Assembly (NCBI GenBank): GCA_003586115.2
Contig: QVOM02000042.1
Span: 77,605,636 to 77,669,635, forward strand
DNA from: Salvator merianae
Taxonomy: Eukaryota > Chordata > Lepidosauria > Squamata > Teiidae
DNA: 64,000 bases
Direction: 5' to 3'
The translations under genes and the position numbers were made by a program. The notes under the pieces were generated by a model that was not told the origin of the DNA, ran no database searches, and was given only the letters and a program-made list of their open reading frames with translations. Shown in pieces: positions 1 to 12,049 of the stretch (positions are counted from its first letter, which is position 1; each line of letters opens with the position of its first letter).

Positions 1-480
1 TTAAAAAAACAACAACCCACAAATTCAGTTTGTCAGACCTCACCATATCCTGGCAATTCTACCGTCATGCTGACAGAGCTTTGGTCTACCTCTATGGTGC
101 CATTCCTTTCTCACGGTTCCCAAGCTCTGTCCAATATGCAACAATGCATTTGTTCAAAAAAACACAGATCACTTAATTCAAGATCCATATTAGAAGGAGA
201 GCTCTTATTCAATAAAGAAAAAGTGCTTTTACTTTGCAAGACACCAGATATAAGACACCTGTCTGGAATCCAGAGGATGAGGAAAGGACCATTTCTGTTC
301 TCTAAAAGCAAATAACAGTCTGCAAATAGGCTGATAACTTTTTTACTCGAATTTGGATAACCTAGAGTTATGCCTAACAGCAATTACCAGCTCAGAACTG
401 AAACTAGTGAGGCGCTCTTGCATTTATTTTCTGATATACGTGTTTCTTCCTTATCCCTCTGTTCCTAAGATTGAGAATAT
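1..480. other. Intergenic, nothing recognised
   Basis: I see AT-leaning unique-looking sequence. The short open frames on both strands have no recognisable motifs and overlap each other. Confidence 0.5.
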
Positions 481-629
481 GTGTGAACTAGAGCAACAAG
501 TTAGTTTTAAACTGGGAGTGTTCATAATAAAGATCTTGCTCAATCTTGGGCATGACTTTAGGTTATTAGAATTCCAGTAAAAAAGTGAACACTCCCAGTT
601 TAAACCCCACCTGCTGCTCTAGTTCACAC
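481..629. repeat. Inverted repeat, about 44-bp arms
   Basis: Arms at 481-524 and 586-629 are reverse complements with a few mismatches; both contain the string gtgtgaactagag or its complement. The spacer is about 61 bp. It may be a small foldback element or the decayed ends of a MITE. No flanking duplication was recognised. Confidence 0.75.
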
Positions 630-680
630 TTACTTTCAAGGACTAACATTACACTGAAAAAACTGACAACCCATAACTAT

Positions 681-1295
681 GGGTGCTGTCAGACAGGGCT
701 GTTTTTGGTTGCCCCTTTACCAAGGATCGCCCTGTCTACAGATGCACAAAAACTAAGTGCATCGAACTGATTCACTGGATTGAATGCTTAAAAACCCAAG
801 GATTCTCCTCCTCCACTATTCCAAGCAAAGCTATGGCATGCTCCAGCAGCAGGAAATGTTTGCCACCTGCCTGGTCACCAGCAAAGCATCACTGCCGCCT
901 GTTACTAGCAGCTTTCTCTTAGCCTGCCTTCTCTGCTTGGCTTCCACAGTGCTGTTGGTTGTCTGCCTGCTTATCATTCTTCTCCTTCACCTTCCCTGAG
1001 GACAAGTGCTCACCACTGATTGGCCTCTTGTCTGTTGGGTTTCCATAGCCCTGATGGGTTGGCCAGCCATAGCAGCCATTTCCAGGCTGGATATTGGCTG
1101 CAAAAGCCTCCATTGTTTTCCACCCAATCCAATCCAAAAGTGAGTCACCTTCAGACTGATGATTTTCCATCTGAGGAAAAGGTGGACATTCAGAGGCTTT
1201 GAGACATGGTAAGGTGATTTTAGCTATTTTATGTCTGTTCCTAGAGCCTCAAATTTGCCCAGAGGGTGCCCCTTTAACCATGTCTGGTCACACCC
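681..1295 (+). mobile_element. Non-autonomous DNA transposon, family A copy 1
   Basis: The left end starts gggtgctgtcagacaggg, and the right end (about 1278-1295) is its imperfect reverse complement, about 14 of 18 bases. The same terminal and subterminal sequence, including a gaggctcta motif and a protein-free CCAAT-rich core, recurs inverted at 6760-7080. Two copies with the same ends in opposite orientation make a dispersed transposon the best reading. I could not assign a superfamily or a clean target duplication. The short open frames inside are not believable proteins. Confidence 0.6.
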
Positions 1296-1435
1296 TACAA
1301 AGCTTCCCCTAGAACTTGACCAGAGCAGAATGTGCTAAAGGCAGGATCATGGCTTAGGACATGAGGGTCCAGATTTCAAATCACTGACCACCCATGAAAA
1401 CTCACTAGGTAACCTAGAGTCATTCACAGTTTCTT

Positions 1436-1560
1436 ATATTTATTTTATTATTTAAAACATTTATATACTGCTTCCCATAAAAATATAATCTTGAAGTGGA
1501 TACAAATAATTAAAAAATCATAAAAATTATAATAGTTATATAAAAACATAATTAAAATCA
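1436..1560. repeat. AT-rich interspersed repeat, family B
   Basis: A run reading roughly 'tattatttaaaacatttatatactgcttcc' followed by many A-rich triplets. Similar stretches are seen near 2580-2660, 53225-53310, 55455-55530 and 61000-61080. It looks like one end of a widespread reptilian interspersed repeat, but I could not name the family. Confidence 0.45.
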
Positions 1561-2434
1561 AGGATGGGCGAAACAAGCAAACATTCACTCTGGGTAAAAA
1601 GAGAGGTGCCTAAGGGCAAGGAATCTAGGTGTGCTACGAATATCAGAGGGGAGACTTTTCCAGAGGATGGAATGTGCTTGCTATGACAACAGAATCTAGG
1701 TGTAGATTAGAGAGATAACTACATCTGTATTGCCTTCGGTTTCAGGGAAGGGAGGCAGGGTTATTGTTGTTAATGTTCAGATTGGGTACCACTTGCTTAA
1801 AAAGTTCAAAGTAATTTGCAGAAAGAAAAACAGACAACTCTGGAAACAAAACAAGATTCCTGCACCCCAAATTTCACAATAAATACTAGGGGCACAACAC
1901 TACCAAATCAACAGAGACAAAATTCAAGCATTAGTTCTTAAATTAAAACATTATGTTCCTGTGAAAAGAGACAGCTCTAAAGTCAGGTGAGCTCCCTGAG
2001 TGGAGACTGGAGTTCCAGAAACAGGGAGCTACCACTGAAAAAGCCTGACCCTTGGTCACCACATCCCTATCCTCAGTTAGAGTGGGGCTACAAAGAATGC
2101 ATATGGATTTAACTGTAACAAATAAATCTGCCAAGTCAGAAGGATTATAAAATCTAGTGGTGGGTTCACTGTGTATGCTTATGGTTCAAAGAAAATGTAT
2201 CAATATTTACATGCACACATTGTCAAAGAGTACTTTTATGTTGTTCTCAGCTATATTGAAGATGATTTATTAAAGGCAAGGCGGAAGGGCAAAAAAAATC
2301 GTTTTGAATCCCAGTGGAATTAAAGTGAATTCCCAAACATAAAGTTGAAGACGAACTCGAACAGAACAGTTAGACTAAACTTCAGGTAATCATGTGGGCA
2401 CATGCATGCAGTCTTCTGCGCGGCCTACTGAAGA

Positions 2435-2545
2435 GGTTTGAAATTCCCTAATTCCAAGGAGATGCCGATGACTGAACTGGGGATCTTATGCATGCAAAGT
2501 AGATAATACACTATTGAGCTATAGATACTCCCTCTTTTTATTAGA
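2435..2545 (-). mobile_element. tRNA-derived SINE fragment, antisense
   Basis: The text gaactggggatcttatgcat followed by 'gcaaagtagata...cactattgagctata' is the reverse complement of a tRNA-like SINE head. That head normally contains an A-box region (tagctcagtgg) and a B-box region (ggttcaatccc). The copy is short and diverged. Confidence 0.55.
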
Positions 2546-5094
2546 CATTATTAACAGATGTTTAGCTCATAACATCTGCTTTATTTAAAACATTTCTTAT
2601 GCCACTTCCCAGAAAAAATTCAAAGTGGTAACAAAAATAAACATTTAAAACAAGGATAAATGCTTTGTTTATTGCTTGATTAAACTATGCTTGACTGAAA
2701 ACTGACTAAATATTGGGTGGGATAGGGAAAACCTACCATTCACACAGTCGATGCCTGGATGAAGAGATATATGTCTCCAGTAGGTACCTGAAGGCCGTAA
2801 TTTTAGGTGTCTCTAGGAGTATCACAGGGGAACAGACCTGACTGCAGGTCATCATGAGATGTCATTCTACGTTTTGTGGAAGCTGCAACAGATGACTGCA
2901 TAGTTCTTCCAGCTTTAACAGGGGAAGCTTTCTTTGAGGCACCTCAGTCTCAAGTTGCTTGGGATCTTATGTATCAAGCATAATAACCTGAACCTGGCTC
3001 AGCAGCTAATTGACTACCAGCGTAGTTGCTTCAGTACTGGTATTATGAGTAAATAACTGGCATATTTCATACTAGTTGCAACTGCCAAAGCAGGTACAAG
3101 TAGGAATGGATCTAGGAGGAGGAAACCAAAGCCACCTGATCCAGGCAGCGGCCTTCAGAGGACAGCAGAAACAGAGTCCCCATGCCCCCATGGCGCTCCT
3201 ATTCTGTCGACCAGCTCAGCTAGGGCAGGCTAGGTGGCACACAAATCTGGACTACCTGGCAAGATGTCGGAAGTGCCCAGTGAGCTCTGGGTTTCACCTG
3301 TGGTAGGGTTGGAAAGGATGTCTCCCCTTCTGCCCACAATTGGACATGATGATCCTAGCTGCTGCAGAGGCTCAAGGTAGGCAGATGGAAAAGCCAGAAA
3401 CAAGAGGGGGCTTAGTGAGGCAGGGAGTAGAGAAGCCCATGAAATGAGTCTTGCTCTCTCACCAGCCCCACCACAGCTTGCAGCTTCAATCTCCTCCTTT
3501 TGGTTCCCTCAGACACCCTGGCAGCAGCAGGCCCCATAAGCTGTGTGTAGGCTCACATGCCCTTGCTTGAGAGAGGCCTTGTTAGCTGCTTGCCCCATCC
3601 TGTCTGAGCAAGACAACAAAGCACATGGAGTTATACCAGCCTTCCCTCCTCTCTGTTTCTTCCCCATCTTGCAGGGCAGCATGGGTGGAGGGGAAGGAAG
3701 GAGAAGGAGAAAAAACTTGGAGCGTGAGTAAGCTATGCATGTGAAGGCACACAAGCCTCCAACGGCAGGTATTTGGCAAGTATGTTGATCCTAGGAAATT
3801 GCTGCACCTGGCTGATTCCTAGGGGAGTAAGGGAATAAAGGGCTTAACAGAAATCTTTGGGGGATCTCTTCCAGCAAGCCCTAGAGAATGAGACAAGACA
3901 TTTGCATCTTTCTTAAAATCATTTTTCATAGACAGTATTCTGGAAATCCGGACTTAATTTGCTATTTTCTCAAAGACTCCCACCTGCACAGAAGCCACAC
4001 TTCTGCACCACTATATGTTAAGCCATGAGTAGGATTCTGGATGAAAAATTTACATGCCATTCAAAAACTCCTGTGGACTGCATTAAACAAGCAAGGTCCA
4101 TTTTTACCAACCGTGCAAAAGCAAAATCATGTTATACAAGGAAGAACTGTATTGCAAAAGATTTCAGATCAATAGCCCTATTGTATATAATAAAGCAGTT
4201 GCTGTTTTATTCTGAATTCTGACCAGATCCCATTTCACTCAAAATTTACAAAGCAGCAACATTGACTTTCACTCCTTCCTAATACTGACAGTGATGAAAC
4301 AAAAATGTGACTGTGATGCTTGAGCAACTTGGAAGAGTTGTCATAAAAAGGATGTTCTATGTTTGAAAGTTCAATCTAAAATGCATCCATGTACTGTATT
4401 ATTGGCTAATGAAATCTGAACTACAAGCAAAGTGGCAACAAATACCATTACACTTTGACAACATTATTATTATTCCATTTTGTTGCTGTTATATAATTTA
4501 CAGGTATATTCAGCCTAGTCCCAACTTAATTTAAAAATTATTTAAAATTAGCAAACAGTATTGCAGCTGAAAAAGGATGCAAGGGTGTACACATTCATGA
4601 GTCAGGGACCGTAGGATAGGATGGACTGGCATGTTGAAATTTACAAGAGATACTTCCTTTGTTTCTTAATCCCAGGTATTTTATTGTGATTATTCTGCAT
4701 ATGCTCAAAGGAGCCTTCTTTGGTTTAAGCAAGCTCTGGCTTTGTATATAAGTGGATCTTAAGTTTCTTTGAGTTTTGCTAGTGAACTATATTGTTTGAA
4801 TGGCGTTAACTCAGTCTTCGGAGCTGTAGACCTGAGTATATAGCAAGGTTTGATAGTTTGGTGTCTGAAGATACAGTGTTGCTTCAGGGGAGATGGATTA
4901 TGAAGAACGGGGAGAACTGACCTGCTCCCTGTTCCCTGCACTTGGGAAAGGTCCAAATAAGCATGCTTCATTCACTGTTCACTTCTTTTTGTATGAACAT
5001 AAAGCTACACAGTTAAAACACATTCAGTCATAAACGTGAGAAGTAAAGTCTGTAGTTAATGCTTTCCTGGATGTGGGGAAAGCACTGCTGTGGG

Positions 5095-5260
5095 TATGTC
5101 ATCTACATTGTGTTTCAGCATTGCAGTCTATGGAAAAAAACAAGTCTTGGTGTGAGGAGGTGGCATCTGTGTATGTCAGCATTACAGTCTGTTGAAAAAC
5201 CTTTTCTGGGAAGTAGGTGGGCATTGATACAGGCATCTTGGCTGGCATCTGCATTGTGCA
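5095..5260. repeat. Two-unit imperfect tandem repeat, about 60 bp
   Basis: tcagcattgcagtctatgga (5115) recurs as tcagcattacagtctgttga about 60 bp later (5177), with partial similarity between the sequences that follow. It is a short degenerate minisatellite. Confidence 0.5.
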
Positions 5261-6759
5261 GGCTATGCTGTGCCCCTTTGAAGGGGGCAACTGCTGAAAA
5301 AGTGAAACACAGGCTCTCTTTGACTTGCTCCATCAACTTGCACTGCAAAGCCAATTCCCTGTAATTTTCATACAGGTTGGTCAAGTCAACCTAAGTCAAT
5401 GGAGGCTTTTTTCCATGGTCCCTCTAACACCTAGATTTACAATGAAGTAAGCTGCTTAATTTATGCTGTTTCCATTTACTTCCCATTTTTTCCAGAACAG
5501 GATTCCCAGGTAAGCTAAGTACAAAACATCTGTGCTCTTAAAAAATAAAATTGTGCTTTTGTAACTTACAGTGGGGGCGTCAATAAGAGGTTTTCCTAGG
5601 TCTAGAGCTGAGTACAAAGGTAGCTTTAGACTGAATGTGTGATAGTCTAAATGTAAGGTTACTAGGGTGTGGACACCAACAGGAGACTACCTCTTCTACG
5701 TAAGAGAGTAGCTGGCAATCCGTGTTCCTGGTCATAGTCATTTGAGCCTTCACTGACAGAGATGACTTCAAGAGCACCCCCAGATTACTAACTAGCCACA
5801 GTTTAAAGGGTTTAAAATAACAACAGATTGAAACTGTATTGTACATTCACTGAGGATGTACTGCTATATTCCTGAAACATCAGATGCTGGGCTGATGACT
5901 TCATTGGGAGTACAAAGGCCACAGCTGAAAACAGAAGGCAACAGCCATATATTTTCCCTAGGTGGAAACCAACTGGGTATTCTTCTTTTGCCCCAAAGTA
6001 TTGCTTGAGGCATAAGAATTTGGGGGCATATGTTGGGCTCTAGGTTTAAGAGCAGGAAGGGGAACGCCTACTGATTCACGTTATACAAGTAGGTGAACAT
6101 TACAGGATTTCATCCAGTAAGTCAGACTAAATGAGTCTTTGAGCTGTCCACATATGTCTATATATGAACTTGTCCTCTGCCTAGAGTCTTCTTAAAAATG
6201 AACTACAAAGAATGCTAGTGGCTGCTAAAATCAGGTTTGTTTGCTTGCATTACAGTACCTCTTTGCTGCTATATAAATCCTATTCTGAATTATCTCCCCT
6301 TGTCTTGCATTAACATCTCATTGCCTCATAACTATACACATCAACCCTTCATATCCTTTTTGATGAAAGATCAGTTCTTCCATTTTTGGTAACTGAAGAT
6401 TCAGGCACAAGAACAGGTCACATGACAATTTAGCTGTACACTGGTTGAAATTCTCTTTTCTATATAGCTTTTAAAGTTTCAGAAATCCAGTCCTTTTTTT
6501 CCTTATGTTGGCTACATGCATGAATCACAGATTTTTTTTCAGTTCCTCTGAAATTATTTTAGTATCTCTTCCTTCCATTCCATACCATGGGCAAATTGGA
6601 GAGCACATGCTGGACAAAAATAGGCACATTTCTGGTTTGACACACAGAAGAAAGGATTTTTAAGACTTCTTTGATAAATACAACACATATTGGTATCGAT
6701 AATGTACTACTTCCTGCTTCATACCAAACTCATTTATGACAACACCAGCAGTCATTGCT

Positions 6760-7080
6760 GGGTTGATCAACATGCCTAAAGAGGTGTCCTCTCAGTGAAT
6801 TTGAGGCTCTAAGGTGACATTTTCTGCCTAAATTCACCTTACCCCTCTCATTCCTCATTTGGGGGTATAACAAACCCAGGGTGACTCTTTTATTTGGATT
6901 GGACAGGAAGCTACATACGCACGGATGAGAGACATGTAGCTAATCACAGCATGTGAAATGGCTGCTACAGACAAGCGACCAATAAGGACCATGGAAAGCT
7001 GGGCAGATGAGTGGCCAATCAGCAGCAGGTATGCTTTTTCTTAAAGGGGTGACCAAAAAAGGCCCTGTCTGATCATATCC
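6760..7080 (-). mobile_element. Non-autonomous DNA transposon, family A copy 2
   Basis: The reverse complement of this interval begins tgatcagacagggccttttt and continues with 'ggtcacccctttaag', matching the left end of the element at 681. Its other end matches the right end of that copy, including the shared gaggctcta motif. At about 320 bp it is roughly half the length of copy 1, so at least one copy carries an internal deletion or insertion. Confidence 0.6.
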
Positions 7081-8490
7081 TATGTCTAAGATCCTGAACA
7101 TAGTGCAGGATCTCTCTTAGCACCACAAGACAACCTGAGCCCATCAGAAGAAAAAAAAGTCCACATGCAAATTTACTTTTCACCTCCTTGCTCACAGAAA
7201 TTCTTGTAGCCATTTTGAACCTGGCACCCATCCTATTCTCTTGGAATTCCATATATGCTCACAGGTCTACAAAAAGACTGGGGACCCCTCATGCAAGACT
7301 ATATAGGATAAGATGAGATTTGTGATTTATATTAAGCTTTAAGCAATATTTCCTAGAAATACGGGACAACAGGTTGCATTAACTGTGCATGGGCACGATA
7401 AAGCATGTAGGGGTCAAATATAAACCTGTCCTGATACCTTAGGGAGGTTAGAAATACAAACACAAAAGCTAGTTACTAGAGTGTTGGATTATAACCTAGA
7501 CTGCATCCATACACATGCTGCAACCTCTAAGCTGCTTCTGAGCTGTTTCTTTAAATGCATATGGAGTTTATGGGTTTGAATCTATGTTTAGCCTTGAAAA
7601 CTCACTGGGCAGACACTGTTTCCCAACCTACCTCATAAAGGTGTTGCGAAAACAAAATGGAGAAGAGAATAATAATGTATGTCACCTTGAACTCTCTGGA
7701 TGAAAGGTAGTTTATACATTTAAATAATACCATTTTTTTCTATGGACCACAGCAGCACAGGAACAGACCTTCTCAGTGGTTGCCCCAAAAGTTGTGGAAT
7801 AAGGATCCTTGGAGGTAGATTTAGTGCCATCACTGTATAAGTTTGGCACCAGGTTAAAATGCATGTTTTCATTCAGGCCTCTGGCCATTATGGAACTTTT
7901 AAATGGTAAATGTGCTTTTGTTTTGAGTTGGTTTTGATACTTGCTATGCTGGAGAAGATCTAAGTATAATAGATATAAATGTGAGCCCACTTTATGACCC
8001 TAATCTGTGGGCTGATGATGATGTTAACCTTAAAAAGCCATGGTAAAATTGGGAGCTTTGCTTTACCTGTCCACACCATGATCCAGCTTTCAACTGTGCT
8101 GTTGTCCTACCAACTCCATCCCAGAATTGGACTACACCAACTTCAGAACATCTGGGCCAATTTGGTGGAACTTATCATGATTCTGTGCAAAAATATATGC
8201 ATGTATGGCCTATTTAAATAGTAATAGTATGTTTTACGTACCTCATAGGGACAAAGAAGGCTAGCTGTAAAACCCTTTCAAGATGTTGGGTTCCAGAGGT
8301 ACTTGGGGATTTCACATTCCACAGGATCTTACCTAAATGCAAAAATATTGTGGAGTGAGATTTTATCAGCACTCATCTTTTCTATCATGACAGACATGCC
8401 AATAAGGAAACCATCTCCCTGTACAGTCATCTCTTGCATTATGCTTTCATTTCGTTCCCACAAACCACTGAATAGTGCCACAGTGTGTTA
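7081..8490. other. Intergenic, nothing recognised
   Basis: No repeat family, exon or regulatory motif that I can defend was seen. Confidence 0.4.
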
Positions 8491-8494
8491 TGTA

Positions 8495-8760
8495 AATGAC
8501 TGCCATTTATGGAAAACTGGCCATCAGGGGTACCACAGAGGCCCAGAATCCCAATGCAAGTCTATGGCACTGCAAAGCTGAGACCCAGTCAAGCAGTGTT
8601 AAGTCAATGGCATTGCAAAGGTGAAGGCCAGCCTGTCAATAAAATCAGTGGGGCTGCAGAAGGGTGGTCCAGTTTCCTAAGTATGTCAGCGACACTGTGG
8701 AGGGGTGGACCAATCCAATCATGTAAATCAGTGGTGCCTCAGAGGGCCTCATCCTCTTTA
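8495..8760. repeat. Degenerate minisatellite
   Basis: Four or five imperfect units of about 45-55 bp, each with a core like 'aagtcaatggcactgcaaagg' followed by a 'gg-tg-cca' segment. Core copies occur near 8560, 8610, 8648, 8685 and 8725. Open frames here are by-products of the repeat. Confidence 0.5.
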
Positions 8761-9229
8761 TTACAATTTTGGGAAACTTGATCCATTTGTACCTAACCAA
8801 GAGGTATCTGTTTTATGTTTTGAAATTAACCTGAAATGTATTGTGTTTGGGATGTTAAATACATTTTAAAAAGTCTAAAAGATCTTCTAAAAAAAATAAA
8901 AATTAGTGGCTTAGTGGCTCAGTCCTGAAGTTATGGGTTCCCAGATCAAGGCCTACTGGGCATTTCTTCTGGCTAAACATTGGTAACCTCAGAGCAGTTA
9001 ACCTCAAAACCACTAATCTCGCAAACAGAAAACTTCTCTCCTTCTCTCTGTTTTTTTTTTAAGTTCCTAGTCCCCATGACTACATTTTAAACGGCAGTTC
9101 GTTAAACAGACAATATGCGTCCAAACGAGTCTTTGCTGCAGACGCGAGCACCTGGCAGGTGCCTCTCAAAGATGAGATAAACTATTCACAATTTGGATTT
9201 AACTTTAAAGCCCCTCTCGTGACTCTGGT

Positions 9230-10340
9230 ACCCTGATAAAGCAGGCTTGTTGCCGGATTGGATCCTCTTCTCGCCACAGAGGAAACCCAGACCCGAAACC
9301 CCGAAAGGCGCTTTTGTTCCGCGACGCCTCCTCAACAGCTCTCGTTCCTCTGAGAACCCACGTCCCATCGACCACTTCCCAGCGAAGGAGGGAAGGAGAA
9401 AAGGGGCGTGTGGGGCTCGTTTCTACTTCATTCTTCACAGCAGCCGAGCTCCCAAAGTTTCGCCACAGACGTCTCGTACCTTAATTGAAAAGCCTGCGGA
9501 TCAAAAGGAGAAGATCCCTTCCGCGCACGGCACCAGAAGATCGCAGCTTATTCTATTTCCTTGAAATTCTTTTTACTGTCTTTCCCCAGCGCGCCGTGCC
9601 ATGCAACAGGTAAACGAGGACAGGATCCGCACAGCCAAAGTCTATAGACCGGCTGATCAGGAAGTGAGATTTCCCCTCCCCTCTGCACAGAACTGCAGCC
9701 TTCTCGGTTGTTTTACCTAGGCCCAAAATGCCTTTCAGACAGGGCTCATTTAGCACTCGGAAGCGGACTTGAGGAAAAGGGATCCACGGCGCCCGCCCTG
9801 AACTAAGAACTTCTTGTTCAGCCTTCTCCAAGGCGACTCTCCCCGCCCCTGTACCTGGAGCACTTCTGGGTGCCTGGCATAGCACAGCCTCTTCGCAAAG
9901 AGCTGCTTTTATTGGGTACCCATTCGGAATTTTGCCCGCAGAGTCAACGCCACGGGTAGCAGCTAACGACGCACCGCTTCGCTTCGCTCTGCTGCTGCCC
10001 TGCCCATCCGACCTCTCCCTGCTTAATGCTCCGATTCCAGCGTGTGTGTGCGCGCGCGAGCGAGAGGGCTGCGCTCTCATTACTTCTTAAGAATGCTCAT
10101 TTCACAGCGAATGCTTCTGCGGGGGAGGAAGCAGCAGCCCAGCCAATGGGCGTCTTCCTAAATGACTTGACCACCCAATAGAGGCGAAGCTTTCCCGTGA
10201 AAGCGCAGCGGGCTGGCACGTGAACGTGGCCAGGCTGGCTCGACCGAAGGGGGGGGAGTGTCTCACACAAGCGAGTTTAGCAAGTGATGAAGCGCATCTG
10301 CGGAGCATGGGGGGTAGGGGAGTAGAAGGGGGGCTCAAAA
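9230..10340. promoter_or_regulatory. CpG-rich promoter-like segment of unknown gene
   Basis: G+C and CpG density rise clearly above the surrounding AT-rich DNA. Two CCAAT boxes at 10143-10147 and 10175-10179 are 32 bp apart, the usual spacing of paired NF-Y sites. A CACGTG E-box lies at 10217-10222. A CA/CG alternation ('gtgtgtgtgcgcgcgcgagcg') sits near 10040. No TATA box was seen and no known first exon was recognised. It could be the promoter of a lncRNA, of an upstream neighbour transcribed away from TNKS, or an unmethylated repeat. The 175-codon minus-strand frame at 9553-10080 has arginine-rich composition typical of GC-rich noncoding DNA, and I do not call it a gene. Confidence 0.5.
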
Positions 10341-11095
10341 GGTGACTGCTAGGTCTCTATGCCCTGCGAGATGACAAGGTTCCTAGGACAGAGTCCTTGT
10401 GTGCATTGTGCAAAGCCTTAATAGCTCCCTTCTCCCCTGAGAGAGCAGCAGCCTTCTTCTAAATCGCGTTCTTGGTGGACGTCCTTGTGGTAACACAAGA
10501 CACAGAGCCCCTAAGTGCTGCTTCGTGTGTTACGTCTTCCCCCTCACCTACACCGTCAGGCTCCCCAGCTTCCTTCATTCTCCTGAACGTGAGTGTTCTT
10601 TTGTGCATAGTGGGACTTTCCTCTAAGCGGACTCTGGGCTTTGCGGGACGTTTCTTCTCCGCTGCAAAAGTTGATGTAGCGAAGAGTTGCTAAGCTACAA
10701 CCCGTGCACGCAGCTTGCTCAGACTGCAGAGGGTTTGTGCAAAATCTGACCAGTGTAATGCCGACTTTTGTCAGTTACGCATGAACCAGATACATATGTT
10801 TCTCGTTGCATGGTTAAACATTAGTGCAGGCAAAAAGTGGAGGTAAGACAATCTATTTAGAGAGCCCTCCCCAAATAAAAACAAGGTTAGATGCATTGAC
10901 TGCAGGTGTATCCAGGATATCCAGGACTGCTGAATATATCAGTTCGAAAAGGTTGTGGGTTGACATGTTCATACCTAGAGAAGACTGATATTTCTGAAGA
11001 GATCTCAGAGAGCCTTAGTTGATGGCAGGTAATCTTGTGGCAGGAAGAACCTAGATAACAAGCAAGAGGTGAAGGTGCAAAGAGTCGCACTGTGA
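10341..11095. other. Intergenic, downstream flank of CpG-rich segment
   Basis: CpG content falls off gradually. A plus-strand GTGAGT at 10589-10594 could serve as a splice donor for a transcript starting in the CpG-rich segment, but nothing else supports an exon. Confidence 0.3.
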
Positions 11096-11099
11096 GGGG

Positions 11100-11232
11100 A
11101 GTGTAGCTCAGAAGAAGGCAATGGCAAACCACTTCTGTATCTTTGCCAAGAGAACTGCTTAGTGGTGCTAACGGAGGTGTCCAGTCAAGCAGAAGTTGAC
11201 CACGACTCGATGGTACCCAACAACAACAATCA
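11100..11232 (+). mobile_element. Sauria-type SINE 3' part
   Basis: Contains a residual 'gtgtagctcag', then ggcaatggcaaaccacttct, 'gtatctttgccaagagaact', and ends near 'cacgactcgatgg' followed by an ACA-rich tail (acaacaacaa). This order matches the unrelated middle and BovB-like tail of squamate SINEs. Most of the tRNA-like head is missing or scrambled. Confidence 0.7.
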
Positions 11233-11269
11233 AAGGTGAGAAGACATTGGAGGTTCTAGCACCTAAGGT

Positions 11270-11304
11270 CTTTAGCCACAATGACCTGCAGCCACAATGA
11301 CCTG
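11270..11304. repeat. 16-bp direct tandem duplication
   Basis: agccacaatgacctgc occurs twice head to tail. Confidence 0.8.
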
Positions 11305-11545
11305 CAAAAGATCAAGAAAAGTGTAGCCCCAAAGCATAGTATCCCCAGCCTTTGAAACGGCACATGCTGTTCAACCTGCTCTTTACCCCCTAAGCTAGGC
11401 TGCTGCCCCCAGGTGTGGTGTGGGATGCTGTCCCATCCCCAGTTTGAAGTAAGAGTCAGTTGTAAAGCTGGAGTGTGGCCATCTTTCATTTGGTGTTTAG
11501 TTGGGAAGTTGGGGAAGGGACAGAATGAGGGTCTGGAGTAGGCTG

Positions 11546-11566
11546 AGTGTGTGTGTGTGTGTGTGT
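11546..11566. repeat. (GT)n microsatellite
   Basis: About ten GT units. Confidence 0.9.
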
Positions 11567-12049
11567 TGCTTAAAAACTTTCCATTTTTGCATAGGTTCAC
11601 TCAGTTATAAAAGCAGGCTTTTATCAGGCTTTTATCTGGGTACTGGCACCCAGCCTGTTGGGCTTGGCCTTGACTGTTAGCCTCTTGTGATGCTGTAGGA
11701 TTGGGGTGTACTATTGACCAGGGGCATTGTCCTTTGGACAACAAAAATATCAGCCAGAGTGTTGGCATGGTGGTGCGGTCTTCATTGTAGAATTAAGCTT
11801 AAACCTCACAGTACATGCGTGCGTAGAGTAGGATGTATTTTTGAAAGCGGATTCTGGAATTCACGTGGCTGCTTAAATCTTTCTTGTCGTTTTGTTCACC
11901 CCCCATTCACCTAGCCGAATTTTGCTTCCTGCAGGAAAATATCGTAATAAGGCATCTTTAGCACCTGCCTGTCAGGGCAAAAAGCAAATGATTTAGGCTG
12001 ACTCCAGACACCGTCCAAATATATCACTTACAAGCTATATTCTGGTCTG

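Larger units (their letters stand above)
1300..6755. other. Intergenic stretch with scattered repeat remnants
   Basis: No exon-like sequence was recognised. Two AT-rich pieces (about 1436-1560 and 2580-2660) share a 'ttatttaaaacatttatat...aaagtgg...acaataa' pattern that recurs elsewhere in the window. Part of 4080-4160 resembles 14493-14575. About 5100-5260 has two imperfect units of about 60 bp. The rest looks unique and non-coding. Confidence 0.45.

Noticed and set aside
9553..10080. 175-codon open frame on the minus strand
   Set aside because: Lies in the CpG-rich segment where stop codons are rare by composition. No recognisable domain and no family resemblance.
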